A stretch of DNA of 64,000 nt from Solibacillus daqui. GTDB taxonomy: Bacteria; Bacillota; Bacilli; Bacillales_A; Planococcaceae. Under the pieces are notes generated by a model. That model searched no databases. It saw nothing but the letters and a program-made list of their open reading frames with translations, and had not been told where the DNA came from. The position numbers and the translations under genes were made by a program. Position 1 is the first letter of the stretch. Each line of letters begins with the position of its first letter. Below are positions 37,450-46,805 of the stretch, one piece after another. Where the stretch lies: NCBI RefSeq assembly GCF_028747805.1, contig NZ_CP114887.1, forward strand, positions 489,501-553,500, in the 5' to 3' direction.

Positions 37450-38082
37450 ATGACAAACATAGATAAGCTGCATGTAGAATCGTCAATAAAAGATGGAAAT
37501 AAAATTATCGAAAGACGCCAACAAATTGTTGATGCCGGTGTAAAGCTCTTTAAAGAAAAAGGCTTTCACCGCGCGACGACACGCGAGCTCGCAAAAGCAG
37601 CAGGATTTAGCATCGGTACGCTGTACGAATATATCCGTACAAAAGAAGATGTGCTGTTTTTAGTATGTGACAATATTTTCAACGAAGTAACAAAATGCTT
37701 ATCCCAATTTCCAGCTGATAATGGCACGATTACAGCATTGGAGGAAGCAATTCGTCAATATTATTTATTGATCGATAAAATGCCTGAAGAATTTACGATT
37801 ATGTATCAAGAAACGAAGTCATTGCAAAAAGAGGCAATGCATTACATTTTGGGTAAGGAACTTGAAATGGTCGCTATTTTTGAACGCATGTTAAAAGGCT
37901 GTGTCGAGGCTGGAAGTTTAACTTTGAGCGACGAAGCAATTTATTTAGCTGCTAATCAAATTGTGATTCAAGGCCAAAGTTGGGCGTTTCGTAAATGGGC
38001 ATTGCAAAAGCGTTATACCATTGAACAATATATAAAATTACAAACAACAATGTTTTTACAAGGCATTATGAAGTTTGAATAA
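37450..38082 (+). CDS. TetR/AcrR family regulator, probable FadR-type repressor of the operon
   Basis: A 210-aa TetR-family protein. The N-terminal helix-turn-helix is at about 24-68 ('IVDAGVKLFKEKGFHRATTRELAKAAGFSIGTLYEYIRTKEDV', covered by the motifs ATTRELAKAAGFS and GTLYEYIRTKED); the rest is the all-helical ligand domain, expected to bind acyl-CoA. The start ATG is 3 bases after the acdA stop with no ribosome site of its own, so it relies on coupling. Two TGAATG-type dyads at 30466 and 32988 are the probable targets, giving autoregulation. Confidence 0.85.
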   Translation: MTNIDKLHVESSIKDGNKIIERRQQIVDAGVKLFKEKGFHRATTRELAKAAGFSIGTLYEYIRTKEDVLFLVCDNIFNEVTKCLSQFPADNGTITALEEAIRQYYLLIDKMPEEFTIMYQETKSLQKEAMHYILGKELEMVAIFERMLKGCVEAGSLTLSDEAIYLAANQIVIQGQSWAFRKWALQKRYTIEQYIKLQTTMFLQGIMKFE

Positions 38083-38096
38083 TACCAAGAAATCTG

Positions 38097-38145
38097 CCAT
38101 GTAGAGCGCTAGTAATGAATACGTGCTTTATGTGGTGGGTTTTTA
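38097..38145 (+). terminator. Wobble-rich terminator between the TetR gene and icmF
   Basis: CCATGTAGAGCGC (38097-38109) pairs with GTGCTTTATGTGG (38123-38135) through 13 pairs including G-U wobbles; GGGTTTTTATTATTT follows. Moderately strong. Confidence 0.5.
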
Positions 38146-38176
38146 TTATTTTGATATAACAAAGGGGTAGAGAGAC

Positions 38177-41100
38177 ATGGGGAAAATCGAAGTATATAAA
38201 CCAAAAAACCACGTTCGTTTTGTTACTGCATCAAGTCTATTTGATGGTCATGATGCATCCATTAATATTATGCGTCGAATTTTACAAGGAAGTGGCGTGG
38301 AAGTAATTCATTTGGGGCATAATCGTTCTGTTGAAGAAGTAGTAAATGCGGCGATTCAAGAAGATGCGCAAGGGGTGGCCATCTCTTCTTATCAAGGTGG
38401 GCATATGGAATACTTTAAATATATGTATGACCTACTGCGTGAAAAAGGCGCACCACATATTAAAATTTTTGGCGGCGGTGGTGGTGTAATTTTACCGCGT
38501 GAAATTAATGAGCTACATGCATATGGGATTGCGGGAATTTTTTCTCCAGAAGATGGCCGTCAATTAGGGTTGCAGGGCATGATCAACAAAAATATAGAAG
38601 GTGCTGACTTTTCAACATTAAAAGGAAATTACAGTGAGTTACTAGAAGATTTATCAACAGATACGCCAGAAATTTTGGCAAATTTAATAACAGCTGCTGA
38701 AAATGGTCATGATGTAGAGATTGAAGATATGTTAGAACTAGCACGTAAAAAATCAAAAAATACGCCAATTATCGGTATTACTGGAACAGGTGGCGCTGGG
38801 AAGTCTTCATTAACGGATGAATTGATTCGTCGCTTTTTACAGGAATTCCCTAACAAGAAAATAGCTATTTTGTCAGTCGATCCTACGAAGCAAAAAACAG
38901 GTGGGGCCTTACTTGGTGACCGGATTCGTATGAATGCAATATTTAATAATCGTGTGTATATGCGTAGTTTAGCAACACGTGGCTCACGTACAGAATTATC
39001 AAGCTCGATTGGCGATGTGCTGGATGTTGTGCGTGTAGCAGGATTTGACCTAGTCGTTGTTGAAACAAGTGGTATTGGCCAAGGTGACGCAGAAATTACG
39101 AAGTACACCGATCTTTCGATGTATGTAATGACGAGTGAGTTCGGTGCGCCAACGCAGCTTGAAAAAATCGATATGATTGATTATGCCGATTTAATAGCGA
39201 TTAACAAATTTGAACGGAAAGGTTCTGAAGATGCACTAAGACAAGTGCAAAAGCAATACCAACGTTCACGTGAATTATGGGATGAATCGATTGATACAAT
39301 GCCAGTGTTCGGTACGATTGCATCACAATTTAATGATTTAGGAACGAATTCATTATTCGCTGCACTTGTCGGTAAAATTAATGAAAAATTTGGCTTCGAT
39401 TGGCATACATCGTACGAGCAATTTGTAAAAACACAAAAGCAAAACATTGTCATTCCAACAGACCGTCGCTATTATTTACGTGAAATTTCAGAAGCGATTC
39501 GCAACTACCATAAGCATGCTGAACAACAAGCTCAATTAGCGACGAAATGGTATCAATTAGAAGGAACAAAAGCGCAATTAGCTCCATCTGAAACAGCATT
39601 AATCGAGTCATTGAATATGTTAATCGAAGGTGTCCAAAATGAATTAACCGCCGAAACGAAGCGTATTTTAAACAATTGGCATGCATTAAAAGAGGCTTAT
39701 ATGGGTGATGAGCTCATTACAAAAGTGCGCGATAAAGAAATTAAAACGATTTTACGTACCGAATCATTATCGGGCTTAAAAATTCCGAAAGTGGCATTAC
39801 CAAGCTTTAAAGATTACGGTGATATTTTACGCTGGGTATATAAAGAAAACGTTCCTGGCGAATTCCCATATACAGCAGGCGTATTCCCATTTAAACGTGA
39901 AGGGGAAGATCCAAAACGTCAATTCGCAGGGGAAGGCACACCAGAGCGTACGAATAAACGCTTCCACTATTTATCGAAGGATGATGATGCGAAGCGTCTT
40001 TCAACGGCATTTGACTCGGTAACATTATACGGTGAAGACCCGCATATACGACCTGATATTTACGGTAAGGTTGGCGAGTCGGGTGTAAGTATTTGTACAT
40101 TAGATGATATGAAAAAGCTGTATGCCGGCTTTGATTTATGTGCACCCTCTACTTCCGTATCGATGACGATTAATGGTCCAGCACCGATTATTTTAGCGAT
40201 GTTTATGAATACCGCGATTGATCAGCAAGTGCAAAAGCGTGAACAAGCACTGGGACGTACATTAACTGTTGATGAATTTACTGAAACACGTGAACAAACA
40301 CTACAAGTTGTGCGCGGTACTGTGCAAGCAGATATTTTAAAAGAAGATCAAGGTCAAAATACTTGTATTTTCTCGACAGAATTTGCATTACGTATGATGG
40401 GCGATATTCAGCAATATTTCATCGACCATAAAGTACGTAATTATTATTCTGTATCAATTTCGGGTTACCATATTGCAGAAGCAGGTGCAAACCCGATTTC
40501 ACAATTAGCGTTTACATTGGCAAATGGCTTTACGTATGTGGAATATTACTTAAGTCGTGGTATGAATATCGATGACTTTGCACCGAATCTAAGCTTTTTC
40601 TTCTCAAACGGTCTAGACCCGGAGTATACCGTTATTGGTCGTGTTGCTCGTCGTATATGGGCAGTTGTCATGCGTGATAAATACGGTGCGAATGAACGCT
40701 CGCAAAAACTGAAGTATCATATTCAAACATCAGGTCGAAGCTTGCACGCACAGGAAATTGATTTCAATGATATTCGTACAACATTACAGGCATTGATGGC
40801 ATTGCAAGACAACTGTAATTCACTGCATACAAATGCATATGACGAAGCGATTACAACACCAACAGAGGAATCGGTACGCCGCGCGATGGCCATTCAAATG
40901 ATTATTACAAAAGAGCATGGCTTATCGAAAAATGAAAATCCATTACAAGGGGCATTCATTATTGAGGAGTTAACGCAATTAGTGGAGCAAGCGGTATTGG
41001 AGGAGTTCGACCGGATTAATGATCGTGGCGGTGTCTTAGGTGCTATGGAAACGCAATATCAACGCGGTAAAATTCAAGAAGAATCAATGTACTATGAGCA

Positions 41101-41419
41101 TTTAAAGCATTCAGGTGAACTACCGATTATCGGCGTAAATACGTATTTGAATCCAAATCCACCTTCAGATGAAGCGATTAACAACATGGAAATCGCACGT
41201 GCATCTATAGATGAGAAAGATTTACAGATTACTAATTTACAAAATTTTAAAGCGCAACATGAGGCAACGAGTGAAACGGCCATTGAACAATTAAAGCAAG
41301 TGGCAAAAACAAACGGCAATATATTTGAACAGCTAATGGAAACAGTAAAGGTTGCAAGTCTAGGACAAATTACAAATGCTTTATACGAAGTAGGTGGACA
41401 ATATCGCCGAAATATGTAG
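38177..41419 (+). CDS. icmF: Fused isobutyryl-CoA mutase IcmF
   Basis: A 1080-aa adenosylcobalamin enzyme that interconverts isobutyryl-CoA and n-butyryl-CoA (and often isovaleryl/pivalyl-CoA). The N-terminal B12-binding domain has the DxH motif 'DGHDAS' (23-28). A central MeaB-type GTPase chaperone has its P-loop GTGGAGKS at 203-210 and 'GIGQGDAEI' switch. The C-terminal TIM-barrel mutase starts at about 520. Full length; no frameshift. AAGGGG precedes the ATG. It links branched-chain acid degradation to the acyl-CoA dehydrogenases upstream, and needs the cofactor made by PduO. Confidence 0.95.
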   Translation: MGKIEVYKPKNHVRFVTASSLFDGHDASINIMRRILQGSGVEVIHLGHNRSVEEVVNAAIQEDAQGVAISSYQGGHMEYFKYMYDLLREKGAPHIKIFGGGGGVILPREINELHAYGIAGIFSPEDGRQLGLQGMINKNIEGADFSTLKGNYSELLEDLSTDTPEILANLITAAENGHDVEIEDMLELARKKSKNTPIIGITGTGGAGKSSLTDELIRRFLQEFPNKKIAILSVDPTKQKTGGALLGDRIRMNAIFNNRVYMRSLATRGSRTELSSSIGDVLDVVRVAGFDLVVVETSGIGQGDAEITKYTDLSMYVMTSEFGAPTQLEKIDMIDYADLIAINKFERKGSEDALRQVQKQYQRSRELWDESIDTMPVFGTIASQFNDLGTNSLFAALVGKINEKFGFDWHTSYEQFVKTQKQNIVIPTDRRYYLREISEAIRNYHKHAEQQAQLATKWYQLEGTKAQLAPSETALIESLNMLIEGVQNELTAETKRILNNWHALKEAYMGDELITKVRDKEIKTILRTESLSGLKIPKVALPSFKDYGDILRWVYKENVPGEFPYTAGVFPFKREGEDPKRQFAGEGTPERTNKRFHYLSKDDDAKRLSTAFDSVTLYGEDPHIRPDIYGKVGESGVSICTLDDMKKLYAGFDLCAPSTSVSMTINGPAPIILAMFMNTAIDQQVQKREQALGRTLTVDEFTETREQTLQVVRGTVQADILKEDQGQNTCIFSTEFALRMMGDIQQYFIDHKVRNYYSVSISGYHIAEAGANPISQLAFTLANGFTYVEYYLSRGMNIDDFAPNLSFFFSNGLDPEYTVIGRVARRIWAVVMRDKYGANERSQKLKYHIQTSGRSLHAQEIDFNDIRTTLQALMALQDNCNSLHTNAYDEAITTPTEESVRRAMAIQMIITKEHGLSKNENPLQGAFIIEELTQLVEQAVLEEFDRINDRGGVLGAMETQYQRGKIQEESMYYEHLKHSGELPIIGVNTYLNPNPPSDEAINNMEIARASIDEKDLQITNLQNFKAQHEATSETAIEQLKQVAKTNGNIFEQLMETVKVASLGQITNALYEVGGQYRRNM

Positions 41420-41569
41420 ATGAAATTAGCTACTTCGATAAATAAAATTTCTTCTATACTTGAGATTTTAAAAAAAATATAAAAACTGCGACTTGAAATT
41501 CCACGTTTGGTACAAATTTCGTTATACTAAATAGCATGAACAACTATTTTTGAAAGAAGGTGCGGCACG

Positions 41570-41728
41570 TTGCGACAATATACACATTACATTTTAATTT
41601 TAGCTTGCCTTGTGGCGACCTTCTTTTTATATAACAAACAACTAGCTGCAATACCACTGCTTCTGTTATCATTAATTTTGTTTTACGTTGCCTATAAGAA
41701 AGCAACAAATTTAAAAAACAAGAAATGA
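41570..41728 (+). CDS. Small two-helix membrane protein upstream of rpoE
   Basis: An open frame of 52 codons starting at TTG 41570 behind AGAAGG. It encodes a hydrophobic protein with helices at about 7-21 and 25-42, followed by a basic tail ('KKATNLKNKK'). Codon use is like its neighbours. The 150-bp gap in front and the 75-bp gap behind suggest an own transcript. I do not recognise a family. Confidence 0.5.
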   Translation: MRQYTHYILILACLVATFFLYNKQLAAIPLLLLSLILFYVAYKKATNLKNKK

Positions 41729-41803
41729 AACTAGCATAGTAGTAGCATGTTTGTATATAATGGGTATTATGCTTATCAATAGACATGTAATAAAGGAAAG
41801 GAC

Positions 41804-42388
41804 GTGCACGATTTGAACTTTCGTGGAATGACAGACGAGCAATTAGCAGAAGAGTCGTTAATCGACTTAGCATACGCAATTTTAGAAGATAAAAAACAAG
41901 CAATGCCTTTAAATGATTTATTAAAAGAAATCCAAAAATTAAATGGTATATCAGAAGAGGACTTAAAATCACGCTTAGTACAATTCTACACAGACTTAAA
42001 TGTAGAAGGACGCTTTTTATTAAACCACGAAAATGGTTGGGGCTTACGTGAATGGTACAAAGTTGAAACAATTGAAGAAGAAACAGCACCAACAATTAAA
42101 ACACGTAAAAAGAAATCAAAAGTGGCTGACGATGAAGACGAAGATTTAGTAGAGCTTGATGAAGAAGATGTATTATTCGAGGAAGACTACGATGAGTTCG
42201 TAGACGGTGAAGATGATGCAGATGATTCAGAAGAAGAAATCGATTTCGTTGAAGAAGATATCGAAGACTTAGATTCTGATATCGATGAAGAATTAATCGA
42301 TGAAGAAGATGATAGCTTCATTGTTGAAGACGACGACGAAGACGTTGAAGAAGACGAAGACGAGGAGTTTGAAGACGAATTAAAATAA
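41804..42388 (+). CDS. rpoE: RNA polymerase delta subunit RpoE
   Basis: A 194-aa protein. The N-terminal HARE-HTH domain (about 8-85, 'LVQFYTDLNVEGRFLLNHENGWGLREWY' region) is followed by a basic linker 'KTRKKKSK' and an acidic Asp/Glu tail of about 90 residues. Delta displaces RNA from the polymerase and speeds recycling in Firmicutes. I use GTG 41804, 6 bases after AAAGGA; TTG 41813 is an alternative start. Position before pyrG is conserved. Confidence 0.93.
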   Translation: MHDLNFRGMTDEQLAEESLIDLAYAILEDKKQAMPLNDLLKEIQKLNGISEEDLKSRLVQFYTDLNVEGRFLLNHENGWGLREWYKVETIEEETAPTIKTRKKKSKVADDEDEDLVELDEEDVLFEEDYDEFVDGEDDADDSEEEIDFVEEDIEDLDSDIDEELIDEEDDSFIVEDDDEDVEEDEDEEFEDELK

Positions 42389-42415
42389 GCACTTTGGATT
42401 TTTAATGTAAAGTAC

Positions 42416-42442
42416 TTGACTTCTAATTCACTTCCGTATAAT
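42416..42442 (+). promoter_or_regulatory. Sigma-A promoter of pyrG
   Basis: TTGACT (42416-42421), 15-base spacer, TATAAT (42437-42442), followed 9 bases later by GGGCTCC, which is the typical initiation sequence for reiterative G addition at pyrG promoters. Confidence 0.8.
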
Positions 42443-42451
42443 CTTTTACTT

Positions 42452-42530
42452 GGGCTCCTTTAAAGAGGAGAATGACCGTATAAGTAATACGCTCCCCCTG
42501 CAAGCAAGATGCAGGAGGAGCGTTTTTTTA
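42452..42530 (+). promoter_or_regulatory. pyrG reiterative-transcription attenuator
   Basis: The transcript is expected to start GGGCTCC (42452-42458). The terminator pairs ACGCTCCCCCTGCA (42489-42502) with TGCAGGAGGAGCGT (42510-42523), one mismatch, then TTTTTTT. In B. subtilis, low CTP makes polymerase stutter at the first C and add extra Gs. Such a poly-G 5' end could pair with the CTCCCCC in the left terminator arm and prevent termination. All elements are present here. Confidence 0.9.
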
Positions 42531-42618
42531 TTTTTTAGTGGATACGGAAGTATAAGTTTTCAAAAAAATCCACATAAGAAAAGACAACAGTTCATGCCGT
42601 TTGGTACGAAATGCTCTT

Positions 42619-42679
42619 TTCTAATAGGACACTTTATTAGAAAAACATTCATTTGCACTGGGAGCAACGGATGTTTTTC
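42619..42679 (+). promoter_or_regulatory. Two overlapping hairpins between attenuator and pyrG start
   Basis: TTCTAATA (42619-42626) pairs with TATTAGAA (42635-42642). GAAAAACAT (42640-42648) pairs with ATGTTTTTC (42671-42679), and its loop holds TTGC/GCAA. The two share three bases, so they compete. The rest of the leader (42531-42618) shows no gene. Confidence 0.5.
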
Positions 42680-42710
42680 TAATTTGTTTAGCAACGAGGA
42701 GGAATTAGCA

Positions 42711-44315
42711 ATGACAAAGTATATTTTCGTAACAGGTGGCGTAGTTTCATCACTTGGTAAAGGGATTGTAGCAGCATCTTTAGGCCGCTTATTAAAAAAC
42801 CGTGGACTAGAAGTAACGATCCAAAAGTTTGACCCTTATTTAAACATCGATCCAGGTACAATGAGCCCATATCAGCACGGTGAGGTTTTCGTAACAGATG
42901 ATGGCGCAGAGGCTGACTTAGACTTAGGTCACTATGAGCGTTTCATCGATATCAATCTGGGTAAACACTCAACAGTAACGTCTGGTAAAGTATATCAATC
43001 TGTATTAAATAAAGAACGCCGTGGTGATTATAACGGTGGTACCGTTCAAGTAATTCCTCATGTAACAAATGAAATTAAAGACCGTGTGCAACGTGCGGGT
43101 CGCGAAACTTCTGCTGATGTAGTAATTACAGAAATCGGTGGTACGGTAGGTGACTTCGAATCACTTTCATTCTTAGAAGCCGTTCGTCAAATGCGTCGTG
43201 ACTTAGGTCATGAAAACGTAATGTACATTCACTGTACGTTAATGCCGTATATCGCAGCTGCTGGTGAAATGAAAACAAAACCAACGCAACACTCTGTAAA
43301 AGAGCTACGTTCATTAGGGATTCAACCAAACATCATCGTTTTACGTACAGAACAACCTGTACCACAAGATATGAAAGAAAAAATTGCGCTATTCTGTGAT
43401 GTTCGCTCATCAGACATTATCGAATCTCGTGATGCTGAACACCTATATGAAGTACCATTAAATTTACACGCGCAAGGCTTTGACCAAATCGTTCTTGATC
43501 ACTTCGGTATAAATGCTCCGAAAGCAGATATGGAAGACTGGAAAGAGCTAGTACAGCTAGTGAAAAACCTAGAGCACAAAACACGTATTGCATTAGTTGG
43601 TAAATATGTAGAGCTACAAGATGCCTACATTTCTGTTGTTGAAGCACTTAAACACGCAGGTTATGTTTACAATTCAGATATCGAGATTGAGTGGATCAAT
43701 GCAGAGCACGTAACACCAGAAAATGTACAAGAATTACTTGGACAAGTAGATGGTATTTTAGTACCAGGTGGCTTCGGTGATCGTGGTGTTGAAGGTAAAA
43801 TCGAAGCAATTCGCTATGCACGTGAAAACGATGTACCGTTCTTCGGTATTTGCTTAGGTATGCAAATGGCGACTGTAGAATTCGCACGTAACGTAATGGG
43901 CTTAGAAGGCGCACACTCTGCAGAATTAAACAAAGATACGAAGTACCCAATTATTGACTTCTTACCAGATCAATCAGAGAGTACAGATATTGGTGGTACA
44001 TTACGTCTTGGTTTATATCCATGTAAATTAAAAGAAGGTTCAGTTGCTCGTGCAGCTTACAACGGCGAAGAGTTAGTTTACGAACGTCACCGTCACCGTT
44101 ATGAGTTCAACAACGAATTCCGTGAAGCAATGGAAGCAGCGGGCATGGTATTCTCAGGACTTTCACCAGATGGCAAATTAGTAGAAATTGTAGAATTACC
44201 AGAGAAGAAATTCTTCGTAGCGGGTCAATTCCACCCAGAATTAATTTCACGCCCTCAACGTCCACAATCACTATTCCGTGAGTTCGTAGGCGCGGCGTTT
44301 AATAATCGTAAATAA
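42711..44315 (+). CDS. pyrG: CTP synthase
   Basis: A 534-aa enzyme that aminates UTP to CTP with glutamine. The synthetase domain starts '[18 protein letters not shown]' (P-loop region) and runs to about 265; the glutaminase domain has catalytic Cys in 'FFGICLGMQ' (about 377-385) and the His/Glu pair 'QFHPE' (about 504-508). The frame is open far upstream to 42450, but that part is the attenuator leader; GGAGG before ATG 42711 fixes the start. Regulated by the upstream attenuator. A palindrome terminator follows 10 bases after the stop. Confidence 0.97.
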   Translation: MTKYIFVTGGVVSSLGKGIVAASLGRLLKNRGLEVTIQKFDPYLNIDPGTMSPYQHGEVFVTDDGAEADLDLGHYERFIDINLGKHSTVTSGKVYQSVLNKERRGDYNGGTVQVIPHVTNEIKDRVQRAGRETSADVVITEIGGTVGDFESLSFLEAVRQMRRDLGHENVMYIHCTLMPYIAAAGEMKTKPTQHSVKELRSLGIQPNIIVLRTEQPVPQDMKEKIALFCDVRSSDIIESRDAEHLYEVPLNLHAQGFDQIVLDHFGINAPKADMEDWKELVQLVKNLEHKTRIALVGKYVELQDAYISVVEALKHAGYVYNSDIEIEWINAEHVTPENVQELLGQVDGILVPGGFGDRGVEGKIEAIRYARENDVPFFGICLGMQMATVEFARNVMGLEGAHSAELNKDTKYPIIDFLPDQSESTDIGGTLRLGLYPCKLKEGSVARAAYNGEELVYERHRHRYEFNNEFREAMEAAGMVFSGLSPDGKLVEIVELPEKKFFVAGQFHPELISRPQRPQSLFREFVGAAFNNRK

Positions 44316-44325
44316 TGAAAAATAC

Positions 44326-44365
44326 AAAGGGAATGTCCGAGAAGTAATTCTGGGACATTCCCTTT
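44326..44365. repeat. Dispersed palindrome copy B, terminator of pyrG
   Basis: AAAGGGAATGTCC (44326-44338) pairs perfectly (13 bp) with GGACATTCCCTTT (44353-44365); loop GAGAAGTAATTCTG. T run on the plus strand. Shares its core with copies at 8071, 44487, 46655 and 51913. Confidence 0.85.
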
Positions 44366-44374
44366 TTGCTGAGG

Positions 44375-44459
44375 CTGTAGGCCAGCACGATGTTAGTCAA
44401 GAATGCGTTGTCACATGATGTGACAACGCATTCGTTCTTATTCTGACCATCGCCTATAG
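44375..44459. repeat. Large nested palindrome between pyrG and ywjG
   Basis: The centre is a perfect 15-bp inverted repeat, GAATGCGTTGTCACA (44401-44415) with TGTGACAACGCATTC (44419-44433). An outer arm CTGTAGGC (44375-44382) pairs with GCCTATAG (44452-44459), with further partial pairing (CGATG/CATCG, GTC/GAC) between. It lies exactly between palindrome copies B and C. No coding capacity is visible. Confidence 0.75.
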
Positions 44460-44486
44460 TGGATTTTTAATACATGAGAAGAACAC

Positions 44487-44514
44487 TGTCCGAAAAGTTT
44501 TTACTTTTTGGACA
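44487..44514. repeat. Dispersed palindrome copy C, terminator of ywjG
   Basis: TGTCCGAAAAGT (44487-44498) pairs with ACTTTTTGGACA (44503-44514), one G-U pair. The sequence continues GGACATTCCTTTA up to the ywjG stop codon, mirroring the left arm of copy B. Confidence 0.8.
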
Positions 44515-44523
44515 TTCCTTTAC

Positions 44524-45087
44524 TTATGCAAATGGTGAAGTTATTTCTGATTCGTCCTCGTCTTCATCATCGTCTACCATTTCATCAAATTCCATTTTGA
44601 TTGCTTCATAAATATATAAAGCGGCCATAATATGTGGGAAAACAATACGCTCGCCAAGTTTTGTAGGGTGCGGTAAAATTCCCCCACGCATTTTTAATGA
44701 AATGTATGTGTACGCTAAATTGCTTAATTCATTGTCTTCTGACGCTACTTCGCTTGCCACTGCAGCAAATGGAATAAAATCAGCATGTAATTTTTGTGCT
44801 AATTGAATTACTTGTGCATCATTTGCCTGACGTGTGAAAATAATGACACGATCTGCAGGGATTAATTTTACTGAATCGTTATAACGTGCAAATTTTGTGA
44901 ACCGCTGTACACCTAGTTCTGCCTGCATCGCAATGGCATCCATCTCACCAAATGTTGCAAAGTAGACCGTTCCTTGACCAATTGCAGCTTGAGCAAGTAA
45001 TCGTGCTGTTTCTTCAATCGCTTCTTCTTCTGATTGCCCGATACGCTGTAGAAGACCTGTTAATTGTGTTGTTAAAATTTTTGACAT
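44524..45087 (-). CDS. ywjG: DUF2529 family protein YwjG
   Basis: A 187-aa protein of DUF2529, with a SIS-like alpha/beta fold ('GTVYFATFGEMDAIAMQAEL' region, about 39-58; 'DRVIIFTRQAND' about 79-90) and an acidic C-terminus (DDDEDEDESE). It is transcribed against the surrounding genes, as in B. subtilis between pyrG and spo0F. The start ATG 45087 has GAGGTGG upstream. Function unknown. Confidence 0.85.
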   Translation of the reverse strand: MSKILTTQLTGLLQRIGQSEEEAIEETARLLAQAAIGQGTVYFATFGEMDAIAMQAELGVQRFTKFARYNDSVKLIPADRVIIFTRQANDAQVIQLAQKLHADFIPFAAVASEVASEDNELSNLAYTYISLKMRGGILPHPTKLGERIVFPHIMAALYIYEAIKMEFDEMVDDDEDEDESEITSPFA

Positions 45088-45158
45088 GATTCCACCTCAA
45101 AACTATTATAAAATTGAAGGTACGAAAAAGCAAAATGGTCAAATATTAGCTTGCTAAA

Positions 45159-45186
45159 GAAGGAATTTATTGTTATTAATAGAAGT
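45159..45186 (+). promoter_or_regulatory. Possible sigma-H promoter of spo0F
   Basis: GAAGGAATT (45159-45167) matches the sigma-H -35 pattern RNAGGAWWW; GAAGT (45182-45186) is a one-off match to the -10 GAAT core at 14 bases distance. spo0F of B. subtilis is sigma-H controlled, which makes this plausible. Confidence 0.35.
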
Positions 45187-45223
45187 AGTTTACTTACATA
45201 TCGAGTTTGTAAGGGGGATGGCT

Positions 45224-45595
45224 TTGAAGGAAATTTTAATAGTTGATGATCAATCAGGCATTCGATTGTTACTGAATGAAGTATTTAAAAAGGAAGGCTA
45301 CAACACACATTTAGCCGCAAATGGTTTAGATGCATTAAAAATAGCGGAAACAGTCACACTGAATTGTGTATTATTAGATATGAAAATACCGGGTATGGAT
45401 GGCTTAGAAATTTTAGCACGTTTAAAAAGGATGCAGCCAAATTTACCGGTAATTATGATGACAGCTTATATTGAGCAGCATATGATTGATAGCGCGACGG
45501 AACTTGGTGTCACAAAATATTTTGCAAAGCCATTTAATATTTTTGAGATGCGCGATGAAGTGGGGAAGATATTAGCTATTCCAGAAAAAATATAG
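45224..45595 (+). CDS. spo0F: Sporulation initiation phosphotransferase Spo0F
   Basis: A 123-aa single-domain response regulator of the sporulation phosphorelay (kinases to Spo0F to Spo0B to Spo0A). Acid pocket D8/D9 ('IVDDQSGIR'), phospho-acceptor D52 ('LLDMKIPGMDG'), T80 and K102 ('YFAKPF') are all present; there is no output domain. The start needs care: AAGGGGG (45211-45217) abuts an in-frame ATG 45218 but is 6 bases before TTG 45224, so the TTG is favoured and gives the family length. A terminator follows. Confidence 0.93.
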   Translation: MKEILIVDDQSGIRLLLNEVFKKEGYNTHLAANGLDALKIAETVTLNCVLLDMKIPGMDGLEILARLKRMQPNLPVIMMTAYIEQHMIDSATELGVTKYFAKPFNIFEMRDEVGKILAIPEKI

Positions 45596-45610
45596 TGAAA
45601 AACAAGTTAG

Positions 45611-45640
45611 CAGGCAGTAGCGCATACTGTCTGTTTTTGT
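45611..45640 (+). terminator. Rho-independent terminator of spo0F
   Basis: CAGGCAGTA (45611-45619) pairs with TACTGTCTG (45625-45633), one G-U pair, then TTTTTGTT. Confidence 0.75.
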
Positions 45641-45778
45641 TATGATTAATCTGAATGTTTTTTGTCTTTTTAGTTTAAAAATTTTATGAATTCTGGCAAA
45701 AAACACAGTACTTCAAAAAGTAATCTATTTTTTTACTTGTAGTAAACTAACTAACTATCTTCGAGGAGGATTTTAATA

Positions 45779-46633
45779 ATGGCATTAGTTTCGATGAAAG
45801 ACATGTTAATTAAGGCAAAGGCAGAAGGTTATGCAGTTGGTCAATTTAACATTAACAACTTAGAGTGGACACAGGCAATTTTACAAGCAGCAGAAGAGGA
45901 AAAATCACCAGTAATTTTAGGAGTATCTGAAGGCGCTGGTAAATATATGGGTGGCTTTATCGCACTTGTAAAAATGGTTGAAGGCTTAATGGAAAGCTAT
46001 AAAATTACAGTTCCAGTTGCAATTCACTTAGACCATGGTTCAAGCTTTGAAAAATGTAAAGAAGCAATCGATGCTGGTTTCACTTCTGTAATGATTGATG
46101 CTTCTCACCACTCATTCGAAGAGAACGTAGCGATTACAAAAGAAGTTGTAGAGTATGCGCATGCTAAAAATGTTTCAGTTGAAGCAGAATTAGGTACAGT
46201 TGGTGGAGAAGAAGACGGCGTAATCGGTGGTATTATGTACGCAAACCCACAAGAATGTAAAGCATTAGTAGAAGCAACAGCAATCGACTGCTTAGCTCCT
46301 GCATTAGGATCTGTACACGGTCCATACAAAGGTGAACCAAACTTAGGCTTTGCTGAAATGGAAGAAATCTCTACATTAACTGACTTACCATTAGTATTAC
46401 ACGGTGGTACTGGTATCCCAACGAAAGATATCCAACGTTCAATTTCTTTAGGTACAGCAAAAATTAACGTAAACACTGAAAATCAAATCGCGGCTACGAA
46501 AGTTATCCGTGAATTTTTAGATAACGACAAGAAAACTTACGACCCACGTAAATTCTTAGGCCCAGCTCGTGAAGCGATTAAAACAACAGTAATCGGCAAA
46601 ATGCGCGAATTTGGCAGCTCTCAAAAAGCGTAA
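45779..46633 (+). CDS. fbaA: Class II fructose-1,6-bisphosphate aldolase
   Basis: A 284-aa zinc aldolase of glycolysis/gluconeogenesis. Zinc ligands lie in '[11 protein letters not shown]' (about 82-92), '[11 protein letters not shown]' (about 179-189) and '[10 protein letters not shown]' (about 206-215). GAGGAGG precedes the ATG. Full length. The gene order spo0F-fbaA-transaldolase-murZ is the standard one. A palindrome copy follows. Confidence 0.96.
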   Translation: MALVSMKDMLIKAKAEGYAVGQFNINNLEWTQAILQAAEEEKSPVILGVSEGAGKYMGGFIALVKMVEGLMESYKITVPVAIHLDHGSSFEKCKEAIDAGFTSVMIDASHHSFEENVAITKEVVEYAHAKNVSVEAELGTVGGEEDGVIGGIMYANPQECKALVEATAIDCLAPALGSVHGPYKGEPNLGFAEMEEISTLTDLPLVLHGGTGIPTKDIQRSISLGTAKINVNTENQIAATKVIREFLDNDKKTYDPRKFLGPAREAIKTTVIGKMREFGSSQKA

Positions 46634-46654
46634 TTTATGATGGATTCAACGAAA

Positions 46655-46690
46655 AAGGGATGTACCGAAATGACTTTTCGAACAGTCCCT
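46655..46690. repeat. Dispersed palindrome copy D, terminator of fbaA
   Basis: AAGGGATGT ... ACAGTCCCTT with the inner stem CCGAAA/TTTTCG; arms imperfect (one bulge). Two further overlapping inverted repeats follow: TTGTGAAC/GTTCACAA (46694-46701/46726-46733) and GCATCTCG/CGGGATGC (46719-46726/46739-46746). Confidence 0.7.
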
Positions 46691-46805
46691 TCTTTGTGAA
46701 CATTTGTTTTCTACTAAAGCATCTCGTTCACAATTGGGCGGGATGCATTTTGTTAATTATAAAAGGATTCATTGCATTTAAATTTAATTTTGGAGGAAAA
46801 TAATT

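Noticed and set aside
42450..42710. Longer pyrG frame starting at 42450
   Set aside because: The extra codons lie in the attenuator and hairpin leader; GGAGG before ATG 42711 and the family N-terminus fix the start.
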